From positions 241,431 to 305,430 of the forward strand of contig CACNFD010000001.1 of the NCBI GenBank assembly GCA_902619615.1: a stretch of 64,000 nt of DNA, given 5' to 3'. The notes beneath the pieces are model-generated. The model searched no databases, was not told where the DNA came from, and was given only the letters and a program-made list of their open reading frames with translations. The translations under genes and the position numbers were made by a program. Source of the stretch: an uncultured SAR116 cluster alpha proteobacterium (GTDB taxonomy: Bacteria; Pseudomonadota; Alphaproteobacteria; Puniceispirillales; Marisalimonadaceae). Shown here piece after piece: positions 28,309-40,257 of the stretch (within the stretch, counting starts at the first letter, position 1; each line of letters starts with the position of its first letter).

Positions 28309-30423
28309 CTACTGGTCTTGATTTATATTTTCAATATCTTTGCCAGTTTCTTGATCCACTCTTTTCATTGATAGTTTTACTTTTCCTCTATCGTCAAAGC
28401 CAATAACTTTAACTTTTACTATATCTCCTTCTTTACATATATCAGTAGTTTTTTCAGTTCTAGCATTTTGTAGTTCAGATATATGGACTAATCCATCTTT
28501 AGTCCCAAGAAAGTTAACGAATGCACCAAAGTCAACAGTTTTTACTACTTTTCCTGTATATATCACTCCTAATTCTGCCTCTGCAACGATGTCGTTAATC
28601 TTTTTTAATGCCGCTTCTGATGATTCATTGTCAGAAGCAGCAATTTTTACTGTACCATCATCTTCTATATCAACCTTGGCACCTGTAGTCTCACAGATTT
28701 CTCTTATCACTTTTCCACCTGGACCAATAATATCCCTAATTTTTTCTAGCTTTATTTTCAACATCGTTATTTTAGGAGCTGTGTCTGCCAAAACTTCTCT
28801 AGAAGAGGTTATAGCTTTACTCATTTCATTTAAGATATGAATTCTACCTGCTCTAGCTTGTTCCAAAGCAATATTCATAATTTCTTTAGTAATAGAAGTA
28901 ATTTTAATGTCCATTTGAAGACTTGTAACACCGTCAACAGTTCCAGCAACTTTAAAATCCATGTCTCCTAAATGATCTTCATCACCTAAAATATCTGAAA
29001 GGACAGAAAACTCCTTTTTCTCTTTAATTAGACCCATTGCTATACCTGCAACTGGTTTTTTAATTGGAACACCAGCATCCATTAATGCCAAAGATGTACC
29101 ACAAACAGTTGCCATAGAAGAAGATCCATTTGATTCTGTAACTTCAGAAACTATCCTTACAGTGTAAGGAAAGTCATCATCTGAAGGTAATAGTGGATTG
29201 ACTGCTCGCCATGCCAACTTACCATGTCCAATTTCTCTTCTACCTGGAGAACCAACTCTTCCAGCCTCCCCAACAGAATAAGGTGGAAAGTTATAATGCA
29301 ACATAAATTTTGACCTGTATTCACCTTCCAACGCGTCAATTATCTGCTCATCTTGATTAGTTCCTAGTGTTGCTACTACTAAAGCTTGCGTTTCTCCTCT
29401 AGTAAACAATGCTGAACCATGAGCTCTAGGTAATGTTCCAACTTCTGCTACTATTGGTCTAACAGTCTTAGTATCTCTTCCGTCTATTCTTTCTTTAGTT
29501 TTTAAAATATTACCTCTAACAATATCAGCTTCTAAATCTTTCGTTAAAGTCAAAATTAATGTCTGGTCAGATGTTTCATCAAATTCAGACAAAATCTCAT
29601 TTCTTATCTCTTCTAATAACTTTGATCTATTAGATTTATCAATTTCTTTATATGCCTTTTCAAATTTTTTTCTAAAAGGCTTAATTGCTTTTATATATTG
29701 ATTTTTGTGAGGTGGTTCTTCTGGTAATGGTCGAGGTTCTTTTGCAGCAACTTCTGCCAATTCTATTATGGCATTAATGACGTTTTCCATTTCTTTATGA
29801 CCATAATCAACGGCACCTAACATTATCTCTTCAGAGAGTTCTGAAGCCTCAGATTCAACCATTAATACACCTTCTTTAGTGCCAGCAACGACTAAATCTA
29901 GACTTTGATCTTTCATTTGCTCAATTGTAGGATTCAAAATATAATTGCTTCCGTTCCACCCAATTCTACAAGCACCAATAGGTCCCATAAAGGGCAAACC
30001 TGAAATTGTTAAAGCAGCTGACGCACCTATAATTGCAACTATATCTGGATCATTTTCCATATCATGAGCGAGAACAGTTGCAATGATTTGAGTTTCATTT
30101 TTGTAATTTTTATGAAAGAGAGGTCTAATCGGTCTATCTATTAATCTAGATACTAAAGTTTCCTTTTCAGAAGGCCTTCCCTCTCTCTTAAAAAAGCCAC
30201 CAGGTATCCTTCCGGCTGCAAAAGTTTTTTCTTGATAATTTACTGTTAAAGGAAAAAAATCAATTCCTGGTTTGGCAGATAATGCACCAACAGCCGTGCA
30301 TAAAACAGTTGTACCACCATAAGTAACCATGACAGCACCATCAGCTTGACGAGCAATCTTACCAGTTTCAAATGTTAATAATTTATCACCCCATGTGATT
30401 TCTTTTCTATATACTTCAAACAT
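28309..30423 (-). CDS. pnp: Polyribonucleotide nucleotidyltransferase
   Basis: PNPase is a phosphorolytic 3'-5' exoribonuclease of the degradosome. The 704-residue protein has two RNase PH-like domains (about 1-210 and 310-540), with [12 protein letters not shown] and the [18 protein letters not shown] motif, then a KH domain (about 553-610, [10 protein letters not shown]) and an S1 domain at the C-terminus. Length and order are normal. It follows rpsO by 50 bases, the standard rpsO-pnp arrangement, which in E. coli is autoregulated by PNPase. Confidence 0.96.
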   Translation of the reverse strand: MFEVYRKEITWGDKLLTFETGKIARQADGAVMVTYGGTTVLCTAVGALSAKPGIDFFPLTVNYQEKTFAAGRIPGGFFKREGRPSEKETLVSRLIDRPIRPLFHKNYKNETQIIATVLAHDMENDPDIVAIIGASAALTISGLPFMGPIGACRIGWNGSNYILNPTIEQMKDQSLDLVVAGTKEGVLMVESEASELSEEIMLGAVDYGHKEMENVINAIIELAEVAAKEPRPLPEEPPHKNQYIKAIKPFRKKFEKAYKEIDKSNRSKLLEEIRNEILSEFDETSDQTLILTLTKDLEADIVRGNILKTKERIDGRDTKTVRPIVAEVGTLPRAHGSALFTRGETQALVVATLGTNQDEQIIDALEGEYRSKFMLHYNFPPYSVGEAGRVGSPGRREIGHGKLAWRAVNPLLPSDDDFPYTVRIVSEVTESNGSSSMATVCGTSLALMDAGVPIKKPVAGIAMGLIKEKKEFSVLSDILGDEDHLGDMDFKVAGTVDGVTSLQMDIKITSITKEIMNIALEQARAGRIHILNEMSKAITSSREVLADTAPKITMLKIKLEKIRDIIGPGGKVIREICETTGAKVDIEDDGTVKIAASDNESSEAALKKINDIVAEAELGVIYTGKVVKTVDFGAFVNFLGTKDGLVHISELQNARTEKTTDICKEGDIVKVKVIGFDDRGKVKLSMKRVDQETGKDIENINQDQ

Positions 30424-30473
30424 ATAATTTCCTCTTACTTATAAGACTTTAAATACTTATGATTTTATTTTAA

Positions 30474-30746
30474 TTATCTTCTTAAACCTAATTTTTTAAT
30501 AAGATTTGAATATCTATCTTCATTTTTATTTTTTATATATTTTAATAAATTTCTTCGTTGTCCAACCATACTTAAAAGACCACGTCTGGAACCAAAGTCT
30601 TTTTTATGTGTTTTTAAATGTTCAGTTAAATTCTTAATTCTTTCACTCAAGATTGCTACTTGAACATCTGCAGAGCCCGTGTCAGTATCACTACTTCCAA
30701 AGTTTTTAATAATTTCAATAGTTTTATTTTTTTCAATCGACATCAT
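30474..30746 (-). CDS. rpsO: 30S ribosomal protein S15
   Basis: S15 binds 16S rRNA at the three-way junction and helps bridge the subunits. The 90-residue protein matches the family throughout: [23 protein letters not shown], then [19 protein letters not shown] and a LLKYIKNKN region. Two ATG codons start the frame, the first with AAAGG 5 bases upstream. It sits between truB and pnp. Confidence 0.96.
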   Translation of the reverse strand: MMSIEKNKTIEIIKNFGSSDTDTGSADVQVAILSERIKNLTEHLKTHKKDFGSRRGLLSMVGQRRNLLKYIKNKNEDRYSNLIKKLGLRR

Positions 30747-30760
30747 ATTTACCTTTCTAC

Positions 30761-31696
30761 TTAATAATTTATTATACGCTTAGGTTTAACAACTCCATCA
30801 TCAATCTCGATAAGAGCAATGAGTCTATCATCATTTAAAGTGTAAACCCTCTCAAAATTTTTATAATTTGGATATTCTTTAATGAAATTGTTTTTAAATT
30901 TAAATGAATCTAATTTAATTTTTTGTCCTTGCCTAAGCTTTATTGCCTCTGTTTCAGTTAAAAAAAGTGCCGGGATGTCGTCTAGCACTTTTTCAATCGG
31001 TTTTATTTTTTTTAAAATCGATGGACTATGTAATATTTCATCAAAAAAATCTATAAAAATCGTATCTTTTTCATGAAAATTTCCAACAAATTGTCTTCTT
31101 AGATTTGTGATATGCCCTCTTGTGTTAAGCTTTTCTGCGATATCTCTAGCTAAAGACCTAACATATGTTCCTTTTCCACAAACAACTTCAAACTCTGCAA
31201 AATCTAGATTTATAATTTTTTTTAAACTTAATTCATGTACATTTATTTGTCTTGGTTTATGACTTATCGATATCTTTCTTCTAGCTAGATTGTATGAACG
31301 TTGACCATTTATTTTGATTGCTGAAAAAACTGGGGGCTTTTGGTTAATTTTACCTATAAAAGCATTTAAAGCTTTATTAATTTGTTCTTTATTTGGTCTT
31401 ATATCTGATTTTTCTATGACTTTTCCTTCAATGTCTTCTGTATCTGTTGCTTCGCCCCATTTAATAGTAAATAAATATTTTTTTTTCTTATTTTGAATAA
31501 AAGAAATTAGTTTGGTTGCTTCCCCTAAAGCTATAGGTAGAACACCTGAAGCCATTGGGTCTAAAGTCCCTCCATGACCAATTTTATTTAGTCTAAAAAT
31601 TTTAGACATTTTATTGACAATTTGGCGAGAAGTAACGCCAGCTTGCTTATCAATTATTATCCAACCATTTAAATTATTGAAATGTGATTTGATCAT
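30761..31696 (-). CDS. truB: tRNA pseudouridine-55 synthase
   Basis: TruB isomerises U55 in the T-loop of tRNAs. The 311-residue protein has [15 protein letters not shown], the catalytic [23 protein letters not shown] motif with Asp, [17 protein letters not shown] and [16 protein letters not shown]. It lies in the nusA-infB-rbfA-truB-rpsO-pnp order, 14 bases before rpsO and 17 after rbfA. Confidence 0.95.
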   Translation of the reverse strand: MIKSHFNNLNGWIIIDKQAGVTSRQIVNKMSKIFRLNKIGHGGTLDPMASGVLPIALGEATKLISFIQNKKKKYLFTIKWGEATDTEDIEGKVIEKSDIRPNKEQINKALNAFIGKINQKPPVFSAIKINGQRSYNLARRKISISHKPRQINVHELSLKKIINLDFAEFEVVCGKGTYVRSLARDIAEKLNTRGHITNLRRQFVGNFHEKDTIFIDFFDEILHSPSILKKIKPIEKVLDDIPALFLTETEAIKLRQGQKIKLDSFKFKNNFIKEYPNYKNFERVYTLNDDRLIALIEIDDGVVKPKRIINY

Positions 31697-31713
31697 TAAT
31701 TTATTGGCAATTC

Positions 31714-32112
31714 TTATTTTTTTATTTTTTCAAGAATGTAATGAATTTTGTTTGCGTATTCAAAAGTTTCGTCAATTTTGAAAATAAGTTTTGGTGTTTG
31801 TCTTAAACTTAAATTATTTGATATTATTTTTTTAATACGTCCAGATACTTTGTTAAGGCTATCTAATACATCATCCTTTTTTTTGCCACCAAGAGGCATT
31901 ACAAAAACCTTGGCATTTTTTAGATCCGGACTTATGTTGACTTCAGTAACAGTAATATTATTATTTTTAATATGTTCGTCGTAAAAACTTTCACGAAGTA
32001 AAGCATTTGAAATTAAATGTCTTATCTCCTCACCAACTTTCAGCTGTCTTTGCGACTTAAAAAAACTATTCTTAGATTTGTTTTTTGAATTAAATACAAA
32101 GTTATTTGACAT
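31714..32112 (-). CDS. rbfA: Ribosome-binding factor A
   Basis: RbfA is a KH-type factor for late 30S maturation and 16S processing. The 132-residue protein has the QLKVGEEIRHLISNALLRE start, ITVTEVNISPDLKNAKVFVMPLG and LRQTPKLIFKIDETFEY near the C-terminus, all typical. It sits between infB (11 bases) and truB (17 bases), as in most proteobacteria. Confidence 0.93.
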   Translation of the reverse strand: MSNNFVFNSKNKSKNSFFKSQRQLKVGEEIRHLISNALLRESFYDEHIKNNNITVTEVNISPDLKNAKVFVMPLGGKKKDDVLDSLNKVSGRIKKIISNNLSLRQTPKLIFKIDETFEYANKIHYILEKIKK

Positions 32113-32123
32113 TATGTTAGTTT

Positions 32124-34691
32124 TTAACCAACCTTTTTGTCAATTGAGTCTAAACTTCTTGCAACTTCTTTTACTTCAAAACATTCCATCACATCACCTT
32201 CTTGTATATCATTGTAATTTTCAAACCCCATACCACATTCAGTACCCTCTCGCACCTCCTTAACCTCGTCCTTAAACCTTCTTAAAGTTTTTAACATGCC
32301 CTCATGGACAACTGTGTTATCTCTAAGCAAACGAAAACTGCAACCTTTTTTAACTACCCCCTCAGTGACTAGACAACCAGCAATTTTCCCAATTTTGGAA
32401 ACAGAAAATATTTTTTTAATTTCTGCGTAACCTATAAAATTTTCTTGTAGATCAGGGTCTAACATACCTGTTAGGGCTAATTTTGCATCTTCAATTAATT
32501 CATAAATAATAGAATGATATCTGATTTCTATATTATCTCTTCTCGAAAGTTCTCGAGCTTGTGGTATAGCTCTAACATTAAAAGCAAAAACAAGTGCAGA
32601 GGATGCTGATGCTAGTGAAATGTCTGATTCACTAATTGCACCAACAGCTCCAGATAAAACTCTGATTTTTACTAATGAATTTCCTATTTTGTCTAATGCT
32701 GCTTTTATTGCTTCCAATGATCCATGTACATCTGTTTTTATGATAACAGGAAGCTCTGAAGATTCGCCTGCCTGAATATTGGCTAACATTTGTTCTACGG
32801 AACCTCTAGCCGTCTTTGATGATTCTTTTTGCTTCGATTTTCTTTGACGATAATCAGCAATTTCTCTAGCTTTTGATTCAGACTCAACAACATGTGCTAA
32901 ATCACCAGCATCTGGGGTTCCCGATAAACCTAAAACTTCAACTGGCATTGATGGTTCTGCTTTATTAATTCTTTTGCCATTATCATTCAATAGTGCTCTA
33001 ACTTTACCCGACTCTGTTCCTACAACAATAATATCCCCTAGGTTTAATGTTCCAGCTTTAACAAGTAATGTTATTACTGAACCTTTACCTCTTTCAACTT
33101 TTGACTCTACAACTACTCCACTTGCACTTATAGTTGGATCGCTTTTTAACTCCATTAATTCAGCCTGTAATTCAAGTGCATCAGTCAAATCATTTAATCC
33201 ATGTTTAGTCTTAGCAGATACATTGATACATTGTACATCCCCACCCATTTCTTCTGGAATTAACTCATATTGAAGTAATTCAGTTCTAACTTTTTGAGGG
33301 TCGGCTTCAGGCTTATCACATTTATTAACAGCTACAATTATTGGACAATTAGCAGCTTTAGCATGTTTTATGGCCTCAACAGTTTGTGGTTTAATACCAT
33401 CGTCAGCTGCAACCACTAAAATAACAATGTCTGTAACGTTAGCTCCTCTTGCTCTCATTTCCGTAAAAGCTTCATGACCTGGTGTATCAATAAAAGAAAT
33501 TTTAGACTTTGTCTTGGTAGTAATTTGATATGCTCCTATATGCTGAGTAATACCACCAGCTTCTCCATCAGCTATTTTACTTTCTCTGATTGCGTCCAGT
33601 AAAGATGTTTTTCCATGGTCTACATGACCCATTATAGTTACAATTGGAGGACGAGAAACAAGGTTTTCTGGATTACTTTCTTCAACAACTAGATCCAACT
33701 CTACATCAGACTCTGAAATTCTTTTTGGCTTGTGACCAAATTCAGTTGTTATCAATTCAGCTGTGTCAGAGTCAATAACTTCAGTTGCAGTAGCCATTAT
33801 ACCATTCTTCATCAATTCTCTTACTACATCAGCTGTTTTTTCTGTCATTCTATTAGCTAATTCCGATACAGTAATTGTGTCTGGGATAACAACTTCTCTA
33901 AACTGTTTAACTGCAGGTGTTTGATCAGCTTGCATTCTAGCTTTTTCACGTCTTCTTTTTATTGATGCTAAGGATCTAACTCTTACATTTTCTGAGTCTA
34001 AAGCACGTGCAATCGTCATTTTCCCCTGTCTTTTTTCTTGAAATCCTCTATTCCAGGAAGTTTTTTTCAAATTTTCTCTAAACATCTCTTTTTCTTGAAC
34101 TTTGTTACCTGTCCATGCTTTATTAGAATTAGGTAAAAGTTCTGTTTCTATTAATTTTTGTCTATCCTTTTCTGCCTGTAAAGCTGCTTCTTCTGCTTTT
34201 TTAATGTCAATTTGAAGCTTTAACTCCTCATCTTCAATTCTTTTAATTTCAAGGATTTCCTCAGTTTCTGCTTTCCTTCTAGCCAACATTTTATCTTTAG
34301 GCGCCAATGAAGATGCTGCTTCTGTTGCTTCTAGTGCAGTAGCTGCAATCCGAGCTTCCTCTAATTTGGCTTTTTCTATTTTCTCAGAAGCCATTATTTC
34401 GGCTTCAGCTGCAGTTTTAGCAAGACCTTCTTGTAACTTCTTACTGCGAGACTGGATTTCTTTTGCACTTAAGCCTGAAGAATTCTCAGGAAAAATATTT
34501 TCGTTTAAAAGTGTCCTATTGGTAGGCCTTTTAGTTCTTTTAACCTCAACTTGCACTGTCCCTCTATTGATTCTTGAATTGGCAGTAACACTGTTAGGTG
34601 ACTTTTTTGTTGTAATAGAATTTTTTAATGTTAGTTTTCCCCCAAGAGAAAGACTTAACTTTTTTCTCTCTCCATTTACTTTATCTTGCAT
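32124..34691 (-). CDS. infB: Translation initiation factor IF-2
   Basis: IF-2 is the GTPase that positions initiator fMet-tRNA on the 30S subunit. The 855-residue protein has a long charged N-terminal region (about 1-250, rich in Ala/Glu/Lys), an IF2_N region near 265-320, then the G domain with [15 protein letters not shown] (G1), DTPGHEAF (G3) and NKCDKP (G4), and domains II to IV with GTPDAGD and the C-terminal [17 protein letters not shown]. The N-terminal part is shorter than in large alphaproteobacterial genomes. It follows nusA after 24 bases. Confidence 0.96.
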   Translation of the reverse strand: MQDKVNGERKKLSLSLGGKLTLKNSITTKKSPNSVTANSRINRGTVQVEVKRTKRPTNRTLLNENIFPENSSGLSAKEIQSRSKKLQEGLAKTAAEAEIMASEKIEKAKLEEARIAATALEATEAASSLAPKDKMLARRKAETEEILEIKRIEDEELKLQIDIKKAEEAALQAEKDRQKLIETELLPNSNKAWTGNKVQEKEMFRENLKKTSWNRGFQEKRQGKMTIARALDSENVRVRSLASIKRRREKARMQADQTPAVKQFREVVIPDTITVSELANRMTEKTADVVRELMKNGIMATATEVIDSDTAELITTEFGHKPKRISESDVELDLVVEESNPENLVSRPPIVTIMGHVDHGKTSLLDAIRESKIADGEAGGITQHIGAYQITTKTKSKISFIDTPGHEAFTEMRARGANVTDIVILVVAADDGIKPQTVEAIKHAKAANCPIIVAVNKCDKPEADPQKVRTELLQYELIPEEMGGDVQCINVSAKTKHGLNDLTDALELQAELMELKSDPTISASGVVVESKVERGKGSVITLLVKAGTLNLGDIIVVGTESGKVRALLNDNGKRINKAEPSMPVEVLGLSGTPDAGDLAHVVESESKAREIADYRQRKSKQKESSKTARGSVEQMLANIQAGESSELPVIIKTDVHGSLEAIKAALDKIGNSLVKIRVLSGAVGAISESDISLASASSALVFAFNVRAIPQARELSRRDNIEIRYHSIIYELIEDAKLALTGMLDPDLQENFIGYAEIKKIFSVSKIGKIAGCLVTEGVVKKGCSFRLLRDNTVVHEGMLKTLRRFKDEVKEVREGTECGMGFENYNDIQEGDVMECFEVKEVARSLDSIDKKVG

Positions 34692-34715
34692 AACAAAAAT
34701 TCCTTTAACATAAAG

Positions 34716-36236
34716 TTAATCATCAATTTTATCTTCTGTAAACCAATGTTGCCTAGCTTTCATAATTACTGAACCAGCAGCATCCTCATTTATAAAAATC
34801 TTATTACCTAAGAAATTAAATAATTCCTCACTATCTAATTCAGCAAGATCATCAAGGGTCTTAATATCATTTTCAGCTAATAATAAAATACTTTCTTTAC
34901 TAAGTTCACTGAAATTATATAAATCATCTTTTACCTTCAGTTTCTTTAGAGTAGTGTCTATTCTTTCAGCTTCTATTTTCACGAAATTCTTAGCTCTTTG
35001 GCTTAGCTCTAAAGATATATCCTCGTCAAAACCTTCTATTGACATTAGTTCTTCAAGAGAAGCTTCTGCGATGTCAGATATTGTTACAAAACCCTCACTT
35101 ACCATTAGATGAGCAATGACATCGTCTATATCGAGAGCTTCAATAAAAATCTTGCTTCTTTCTGTGAATTCTTCTTGTCTTTTTTCTGATTCTTCTGCTT
35201 CAGTTAAAATATCTACAAACCAACCTGTTAATTGAGACGCTAATCTTACATTTTGTCCTCTTCTACCTATAGCAAGAGATAATTGATCATCTGGAACTAC
35301 AACTTCCATCCGGCTAGCGTCCTCATCCATTACTACTTTTGAGGGCACAGCTGGTGCCAAAGCATTTATTACAAATGTAACTGGATCTTCTGTCCAAGGT
35401 ATTATTTCTATTTTTTCTCCTTGTAGCTCACTGACAACTGCTTGCACCCTTGAACCTCTCATTCCTACACAAGCACCAACTGGATCAATAGTAGGATCAT
35501 TAGAAAAAGCTGAAATCTTAGCTCTGCTTCCAGGTTCTCTTGCAACTCCTTTTATTTCAATTATACCATCATAAATTTCTGGTACTTCTTGAGTAAATAA
35601 AGCTGCCAAGAACTCGTTTGAGGCTCTTGACAAAAATATCTGTGGTCCTTTGACTTGTTCACTCACCTCTATTATAAAACACCTTAACCTATCTCCAGGC
35701 CTTAATTGTTCACGAGGGATCATTTGATCTTTTTTTATTGTAGCTTCTGCCCTACCTAAATCAATTGTCACTGATTGATTGTCAACTCTTTTAATTGTTC
35801 CTACAACAATTTCACCTACTCGATCTTTATATTCTTGAAATTGTCTTTGACGTTCAGCCTCTCTTACTTTTTGAGAAATTACTTGTTTTGCAGTTTGCGC
35901 TGCAATCCTTCCAAAATCTATGGGCGGAAGTGCTTGTTTATAAAAATCTCCAATTTTTAGGTTTAGATTTCTTCTCTTGGATTCTTGATATGTCATTTGT
36001 GTGGACTGATTTTCAATTTTTTCAACCACTTCAGTAAATTGAGCAATGTTTATAGATCCATTCTTTCTATCTATATCAGCTCTTATATCTCTTTCTAAAC
36101 CATATTTTGACCTAGCAGCCTTCTCTATTGCTTCTTGCATAGCAAGAATAACTTCTTCTTTGTCTATTGATTTTTCTCTAGATACAGCTTCAGCCACTTG
36201 AATAAGTTCTAATCTAGGTATGGATTTAATTTCCAT
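34716..36236 (-). CDS. nusA: Transcription termination/antitermination factor NusA
   Basis: NusA binds RNA polymerase and modulates pausing, termination and antitermination. The 506-residue protein has the N-terminal polymerase-binding domain (1-125), S1 (about 135-200, VGTIKRVDNQSVTIDLG), two KH domains (about 205-345, with VGACVGMRGSRVQAV and SLAIGRRGQNVRLASQLTG) and two C-terminal acidic repeats around 365-490. It lies between rimP and infB in the usual order. Confidence 0.95.
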   Translation of the reverse strand: MEIKSIPRLELIQVAEAVSREKSIDKEEVILAMQEAIEKAARSKYGLERDIRADIDRKNGSINIAQFTEVVEKIENQSTQMTYQESKRRNLNLKIGDFYKQALPPIDFGRIAAQTAKQVISQKVREAERQRQFQEYKDRVGEIVVGTIKRVDNQSVTIDLGRAEATIKKDQMIPREQLRPGDRLRCFIIEVSEQVKGPQIFLSRASNEFLAALFTQEVPEIYDGIIEIKGVAREPGSRAKISAFSNDPTIDPVGACVGMRGSRVQAVVSELQGEKIEIIPWTEDPVTFVINALAPAVPSKVVMDEDASRMEVVVPDDQLSLAIGRRGQNVRLASQLTGWFVDILTEAEESEKRQEEFTERSKIFIEALDIDDVIAHLMVSEGFVTISDIAEASLEELMSIEGFDEDISLELSQRAKNFVKIEAERIDTTLKKLKVKDDLYNFSELSKESILLLAENDIKTLDDLAELDSEELFNFLGNKIFINEDAAGSVIMKARQHWFTEDKIDD

Positions 36237-36269
36237 CTTATATCCTTACATAATAATAATTAGCAATAA

Positions 36270-36743
36270 TTAACTCTTATTTATAGCCCAATTTGGGTCA
36301 ATATTAGCTTTTTCAATCTCTAAAAAATTAAACTTAATTTTATGCTCCTCAGTTTCAAGTAAAATCTTTCCATTCTTATCTACGCCACCAAGAAACCCTT
36401 TGTAAGTTTTTTTTCCTAAAAATTTTTCTTTTAATACTATTTTCGCCTTGTTATGTTTGAATAGTTTAAAATCATCTATCATTGTTAAAGGCCTTGCCAA
36501 TCCACCAGAAGAGACCTCTAAAATATAAGAAGAGCTTATTGGATCAGCAACTTCTAAAAGAGTAGAAATATGCTTACTTAAAAAGACACAATCTTCAATA
36601 TCCATTTTTTTATCTTTAATTCGCTCTGCCATAATCTGCAATGTACTTTTCCCTTGTAAGTTAATTAATTTAACACGAATAAGATGATATCCTAGCTTTT
36701 TTAGTCTAAAAAATAATAAATCTCTTATTTGTTGATCAACCAT
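36270..36743 (-). CDS. rimP: Ribosome maturation factor RimP
   Basis: RimP promotes 30S assembly and S12 incorporation. The product is about 157 residues from the ATG at 36743 (MVDQQIRDLL). A reading from 36794 adds 17 residues translated through a likely terminator hairpin (36771-36791), so the internal start is preferred. The core LGYHLIRVKLINLQGKSTLQIMAE, SKHISTLLEVADPI and YILEVSSGGLARPL is characteristic. No strong Shine-Dalgarno precedes the ATG. It heads the rimP-nusA-infB-rbfA-truB-rpsO-pnp series. Confidence 0.85.
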   Translation of the reverse strand: MVDQQIRDLLFFRLKKLGYHLIRVKLINLQGKSTLQIMAERIKDKKMDIEDCVFLSKHISTLLEVADPISSSYILEVSSGGLARPLTMIDDFKLFKHNKAKIVLKEKFLGKKTYKGFLGGVDKNGKILLETEEHKIKFNFLEIEKANIDPNWAINKS

Positions 36744-36763
36744 TCGTAATTTAATTCCATAAA

Positions 36764-36791
36764 TAAAAAAAGCGAGCCAAAAAGACCCACT
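36764..36791 (-). terminator. Intrinsic terminator/attenuator in the rimP leader
   Basis: Read on the minus strand, AGTGGGTC (36784-36791), loop TTTTT and GGCTCGCT (36771-36778) form an 8-bp stem that includes three G-U pairs, followed by seven T and further T-rich sequence. It lies 75 bases after the trmB stop and just before the rimP start. It may end the metK-trmB transcripts or regulate read-through into nusA-infB. A palindrome at 36843-36858 adds symmetry close to the trmB stop. Confidence 0.6.
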
Positions 36792-36865
36792 CATTTAATC
36801 ATAATAAGTTTTTTTAGCAGAAAAATCAATAAGTTTGGATGGAAAACATTAATGTTTTTAATTAT

Positions 36866-37540
36866 TTATTGTTTTTCAAAGATAAACCAACTTGGTTTTC
36901 TTTTTTTTGCGATTGATTTTAGCTCATATTTTGTTTGAAAACAATCTGGTGGTCTCAAACGCCAATCTTTTGAACTTCTTACCATCCATTCAAATTTTCT
37001 GTAATTTTGAAATTTTTCTAACAACCAATTTTTCAAGATGTCATGATCTGTGGAAATGGTTATAGTCCCTTTTGGTTTTAAAATTTGGTGTATTTTTTCT
37101 ATAAATTCCTTTTGTATTAATCTTCGGTTATGATGTTTTTTTTTTGGCCAAGGATCTGGAAATAATATTTTAATTTCTGAAATACTGTTATACGGGAATA
37201 GCTCTAAAATTTTTCTTACGTCATCAGGCCAGATTAAAACATTTCTAAGATTATGGAATAATATTTTATTTAAACATTGTGCAGTTGTATTTAAAAAAGG
37301 ATCAGCTCCTATATAAAAAAAGTTTGAATTTTGTTTGGCAGAATTTATTAAATTTTCTCCATCTCCGAAACCAATCTCAAGAATTATGTTTTTTTTACAA
37401 AGAAACACATCCTTAAAATCTTCTTTATCAATTAAATATCTATCGCCAATTTTTAATGCTAGTTGATTAGATTTTGATAATTTTCTACCTTTTCTTCTTC
37501 CATGGAATTTAGGAATATTATTTAAGTCATGATTGTACAA
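36866..37540 (-). CDS. trmB: tRNA (guanine-N7-)-methyltransferase
   Basis: TrmB makes m7G46 in the variable loop of tRNAs with SAM. The 224-residue protein has the SAM site LEIGFGDGENL, YIGADPF, and the FPDPWPKKKHHNRRL motif carrying the catalytic Asp and basic tRNA-binding residues, then STDHDILKNW. It is 5 bases after metK in the same orientation, so the SAM synthase and a SAM-using tRNA enzyme are co-expressed. Confidence 0.95.
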   Translation of the reverse strand: MYNHDLNNIPKFHGRRKGRKLSKSNQLALKIGDRYLIDKEDFKDVFLCKKNIILEIGFGDGENLINSAKQNSNFFYIGADPFLNTTAQCLNKILFHNLRNVLIWPDDVRKILELFPYNSISEIKILFPDPWPKKKHHNRRLIQKEFIEKIHQILKPKGTITISTDHDILKNWLLEKFQNYRKFEWMVRSSKDWRLRPPDCFQTKYELKSIAKKRKPSWFIFEKQ

Positions 37541-37545
37541 CTGAT

Positions 37546-38721
37546 TTAAATTTCCTTTAGAATACTTTCAACAAGATCTGTCTTTTCCCACGAAAAAGAG
37601 CCCTCAATTTTTTCATTTGGCACTCTTCCAAAATGACCATAAGCAGCAGTTGGAACGTAAATTGGCTTATTCAAATTTAAATGTTCTCTTATACCTCTTG
37701 GAGACATATCAACTAAATTTAAAAGAACTTTTTCAATTTTACTATCATCTATTTTACCTGTTCCTTCAGTATTTACATATAATGAAAGAGGTTTAGAGAT
37801 ACCAATTGCATATGCAATTTGTATTGTACATCTAGAAGCAAGTCCTGCAGCAACAACATTTTTTGCTAAATATCTGGTTAGATAAGCAGCTGACCTATCC
37901 ACTTTTGTAGGGTCTTTACCTGAAAAAGCCCCTCCACCGTGAGGTGAGGCTCCACCATATGTATCTACAATTATTTTTCTTCCAGTAAGACCAGCATCTC
38001 CGTCAGGACCACCTATTTCAAAAATACCTGTTGGGTTAACATAAAACTCTTCTTCTGAACACATCCAGTCATCTGGTAAAGTTTTTATTACAACATCTCT
38101 TACAATTTCACGAATATCATCTTGCGAACAATTTTTTTTATGTTGAGTAGAGACAACAACAGAACTTGTTTTAACAGGTTTACCATCTTTGTATTCTAGT
38201 GTTATTTGCGATTTACTATCTGGTAATAAAATAGAGTTTTTGTTTTCATGTCTTATGGTTGCCAATTCTTTTAATATTTCATGAGCATAATAAATTGGGG
38301 CAGGCATTAAAACTTCTGTTTCATTAGAGGCATAACCGAACATCAAACCTTGGTCACCAGCTCCCTCGTCTTTGTTGCCAGATTTGTCTACTCCAATAGC
38401 TATGTTTGAGGATTGAGAGTGAAGGTGACATTCAAAGTGCATATTTTCCCAGTGATAACCTTCTTGTTCATAACCTATATCACGAACTGTTTTTCTAACT
38501 AGTTGTTCAATTTCGTCATTAGCAATATTAATACCTTCAGGAAGTCTATATTCTCCTGCTAAAATTGTTCTATTTGTCGACACCAATGTTTCACATGCAA
38601 CTCTTGCTTCAGGATATTTACTCAACATTAAATCTACAACTGCGTCTGATATTCTATCACAAATTTTATCTGGGTGACCTTCAGAAACAGACTCTGAGGT
38701 AAAAAAGAAATCATTTCTCAT
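37546..38721 (-). CDS. metK: S-adenosylmethionine synthase
   Basis: MetK makes SAM from ATP and methionine. The 391-residue protein has [20 protein letters not shown], the [12 protein letters not shown] loop, [10 protein letters not shown] with [10 protein letters not shown] before it, and a [10 protein letters not shown]-terminus. The catalytic His and metal-binding Asp positions are intact. Its start is 2 bases from the lnt stop, leaving no room for a SAM riboswitch of the types seen upstream of metK in other bacteria. Confidence 0.97.
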   Translation of the reverse strand: MRNDFFFTSESVSEGHPDKICDRISDAVVDLMLSKYPEARVACETLVSTNRTILAGEYRLPEGINIANDEIEQLVRKTVRDIGYEQEGYHWENMHFECHLHSQSSNIAIGVDKSGNKDEGAGDQGLMFGYASNETEVLMPAPIYYAHEILKELATIRHENKNSILLPDSKSQITLEYKDGKPVKTSSVVVSTQHKKNCSQDDIREIVRDVVIKTLPDDWMCSEEEFYVNPTGIFEIGGPDGDAGLTGRKIIVDTYGGASPHGGGAFSGKDPTKVDRSAAYLTRYLAKNVVAAGLASRCTIQIAYAIGISKPLSLYVNTEGTGKIDDSKIEKVLLNLVDMSPRGIREHLNLNKPIYVPTAAYGHFGRVPNEKIEGSFSWEKTDLVESILKEI

Positions 38722-38722
38722 T

Positions 38723-40249
38723 CTATTTTTCTTTCCTATAATTAAAATTATATAATGTATTTATAATTAACAAAATTAAAATTGAAACAATAAAAATATA
38801 ATTTCCATAAGTTTTATATAAGGTATATTTTAGTGGAGATATTAAATTAAACGTCTTAACGCCTTCGCTATCAAGAGGAATTGTACCTATTATTTCTCCA
38901 TATGGAGATACATAAGCAGAAATGCCTGTGTTTGCAACCCTTGCTAACGGCAAACCAAGTTCTACAGCTCTAATTCTTGCTAAAGCTAAGTGTTGATAAG
39001 GACCTATTGTCTTACCAAACCATGCATCATTGGTTATGTTTATTAATAGATTCGTATTTTTTGAAATTCTTTTAACTATTTCATCAGTAAATAAAATCTC
39101 ATAACATATCAAAGTAATAATATTCCCAAAACCTTCTAGACTGGGATTAGGTTTTAATTTTCCACTTGAAAAATCTTTTTTAGGTAAAAAATCGGAAATT
39201 AAACTTAAATAACCTCGAAATGGGATGTATTCTCCAAATGGAACTAGTTTTAACTTATCATAATTATAAATTATTTGCCCATACGAATTTAAAAAAACAA
39301 GTGAATTAAAAATTTTGTTTACATCAGTTCTTAAAAGCCCAAGTATTAAAGTTGTTTTTTGATTTTTTAAAACTTTTTTACTAATGTTTGATAATAATTT
39401 TTTTTCATTGGGCACTGAACCTTCAAAACTCGTTTCTGGCCAGATTATTATTCTATTTATATCAGGAAAATCATCTCTATTTTGAGTGGACAACTTTACA
39501 AGTTTATTTAAATTTTGATTTCTTTTTTCTATATTCCACTTATTTTTTTGCTCAATATTTGGCTGAATAAGAGTAATTAATTGATTATTTATACTAAGAT
39601 ATACTTTGTCGTAGAATCTAAAAATACTAAAAGAGATTATAATAATAATTGGAGTTGTTAAAATAAATAATAGAAAATATTTACCTTTTAAACTTGAAAA
39701 TAAAATAAAGGGTAAAATAGTTATAGTTAAAACTACTGAATTTGTTGAGAAACTTCCAATAATTGAAAATATTTGTATCAAATACAAATTAGATGACAGA
39801 ATCATTGAAGGCATCAACCATGGAAAACCTGTAAATATTGTAGCCCTTAAATACTCAAATAAGGATAAGAAAATAATTATATATATAATAGAAAATTTCT
39901 TTTTTTGACTTAAAAGTTTGGCACAAAAAAAAGCACCGCCCCAGAAAAATGCTAATAAACTTGGCAAAAGGATAATAGCAATTGGCATAAGATAACTATG
40001 ATAAGTATCTGCTACAATAAAGGCAGAACCAATCCAAAATAACCCAAATGAAAACCAGCCAAATCCTAAAAACCAACCTGCTATAAAAGTTTTTAACAAT
40101 GAAGATGAAAAATTAATTAGGTAAATTCCAAAACCAATACCTAAAAATAATGGGAGAATTGAAAAAGGAGGGAGTGAAAATGTTGCAATTGCACCAGAAA
40201 AATAAATTATAATGTAATAGAAAATTGTTAAGTTATGAATTTTATTCAT
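38723..40249 (-). CDS. lnt: Apolipoprotein N-acyltransferase
   Basis: Lnt adds the third acyl chain to lipoproteins at the periplasmic face of the inner membrane. The 508-residue protein has about six N-terminal membrane helices (first 210 residues), a carbon-nitrogen hydrolase domain and a final helix near 480-500. The catalytic triad is visible: Glu in [10 protein letters not shown], Lys in [12 protein letters not shown] and Cys in LICYEILF. It lies between corC and metK, as in many alphaproteobacteria. Confidence 0.95.
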   Translation of the reverse strand: MNKIHNLTIFYYIIIYFSGAIATFSLPPFSILPLFLGIGFGIYLINFSSSLLKTFIAGWFLGFGWFSFGLFWIGSAFIVADTYHSYLMPIAIILLPSLLAFFWGGAFFCAKLLSQKKKFSIIYIIIFLSLFEYLRATIFTGFPWLMPSMILSSNLYLIQIFSIIGSFSTNSVVLTITILPFILFSSLKGKYFLLFILTTPIIIIISFSIFRFYDKVYLSINNQLITLIQPNIEQKNKWNIEKRNQNLNKLVKLSTQNRDDFPDINRIIIWPETSFEGSVPNEKKLLSNISKKVLKNQKTTLILGLLRTDVNKIFNSLVFLNSYGQIIYNYDKLKLVPFGEYIPFRGYLSLISDFLPKKDFSSGKLKPNPSLEGFGNIITLICYEILFTDEIVKRISKNTNLLINITNDAWFGKTIGPYQHLALARIRAVELGLPLARVANTGISAYVSPYGEIIGTIPLDSEGVKTFNLISPLKYTLYKTYGNYIFIVSILILLIINTLYNFNYRKEK

Positions 40250-40257
40250 TTGTATAT

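Noticed and set aside
34366..34713. 115-codon open frame antisense to infB N-terminus
   Set aside because: It mirrors the Ala/Glu/Lys-rich IF-2 N-terminal region and has no independent support.
38700..38760. SAM riboswitch upstream of metK
   Set aside because: The lnt stop is 2 bases from the metK region boundary in the downstream direction and the upstream gap is minimal, so no leader long enough for an aptamer exists.
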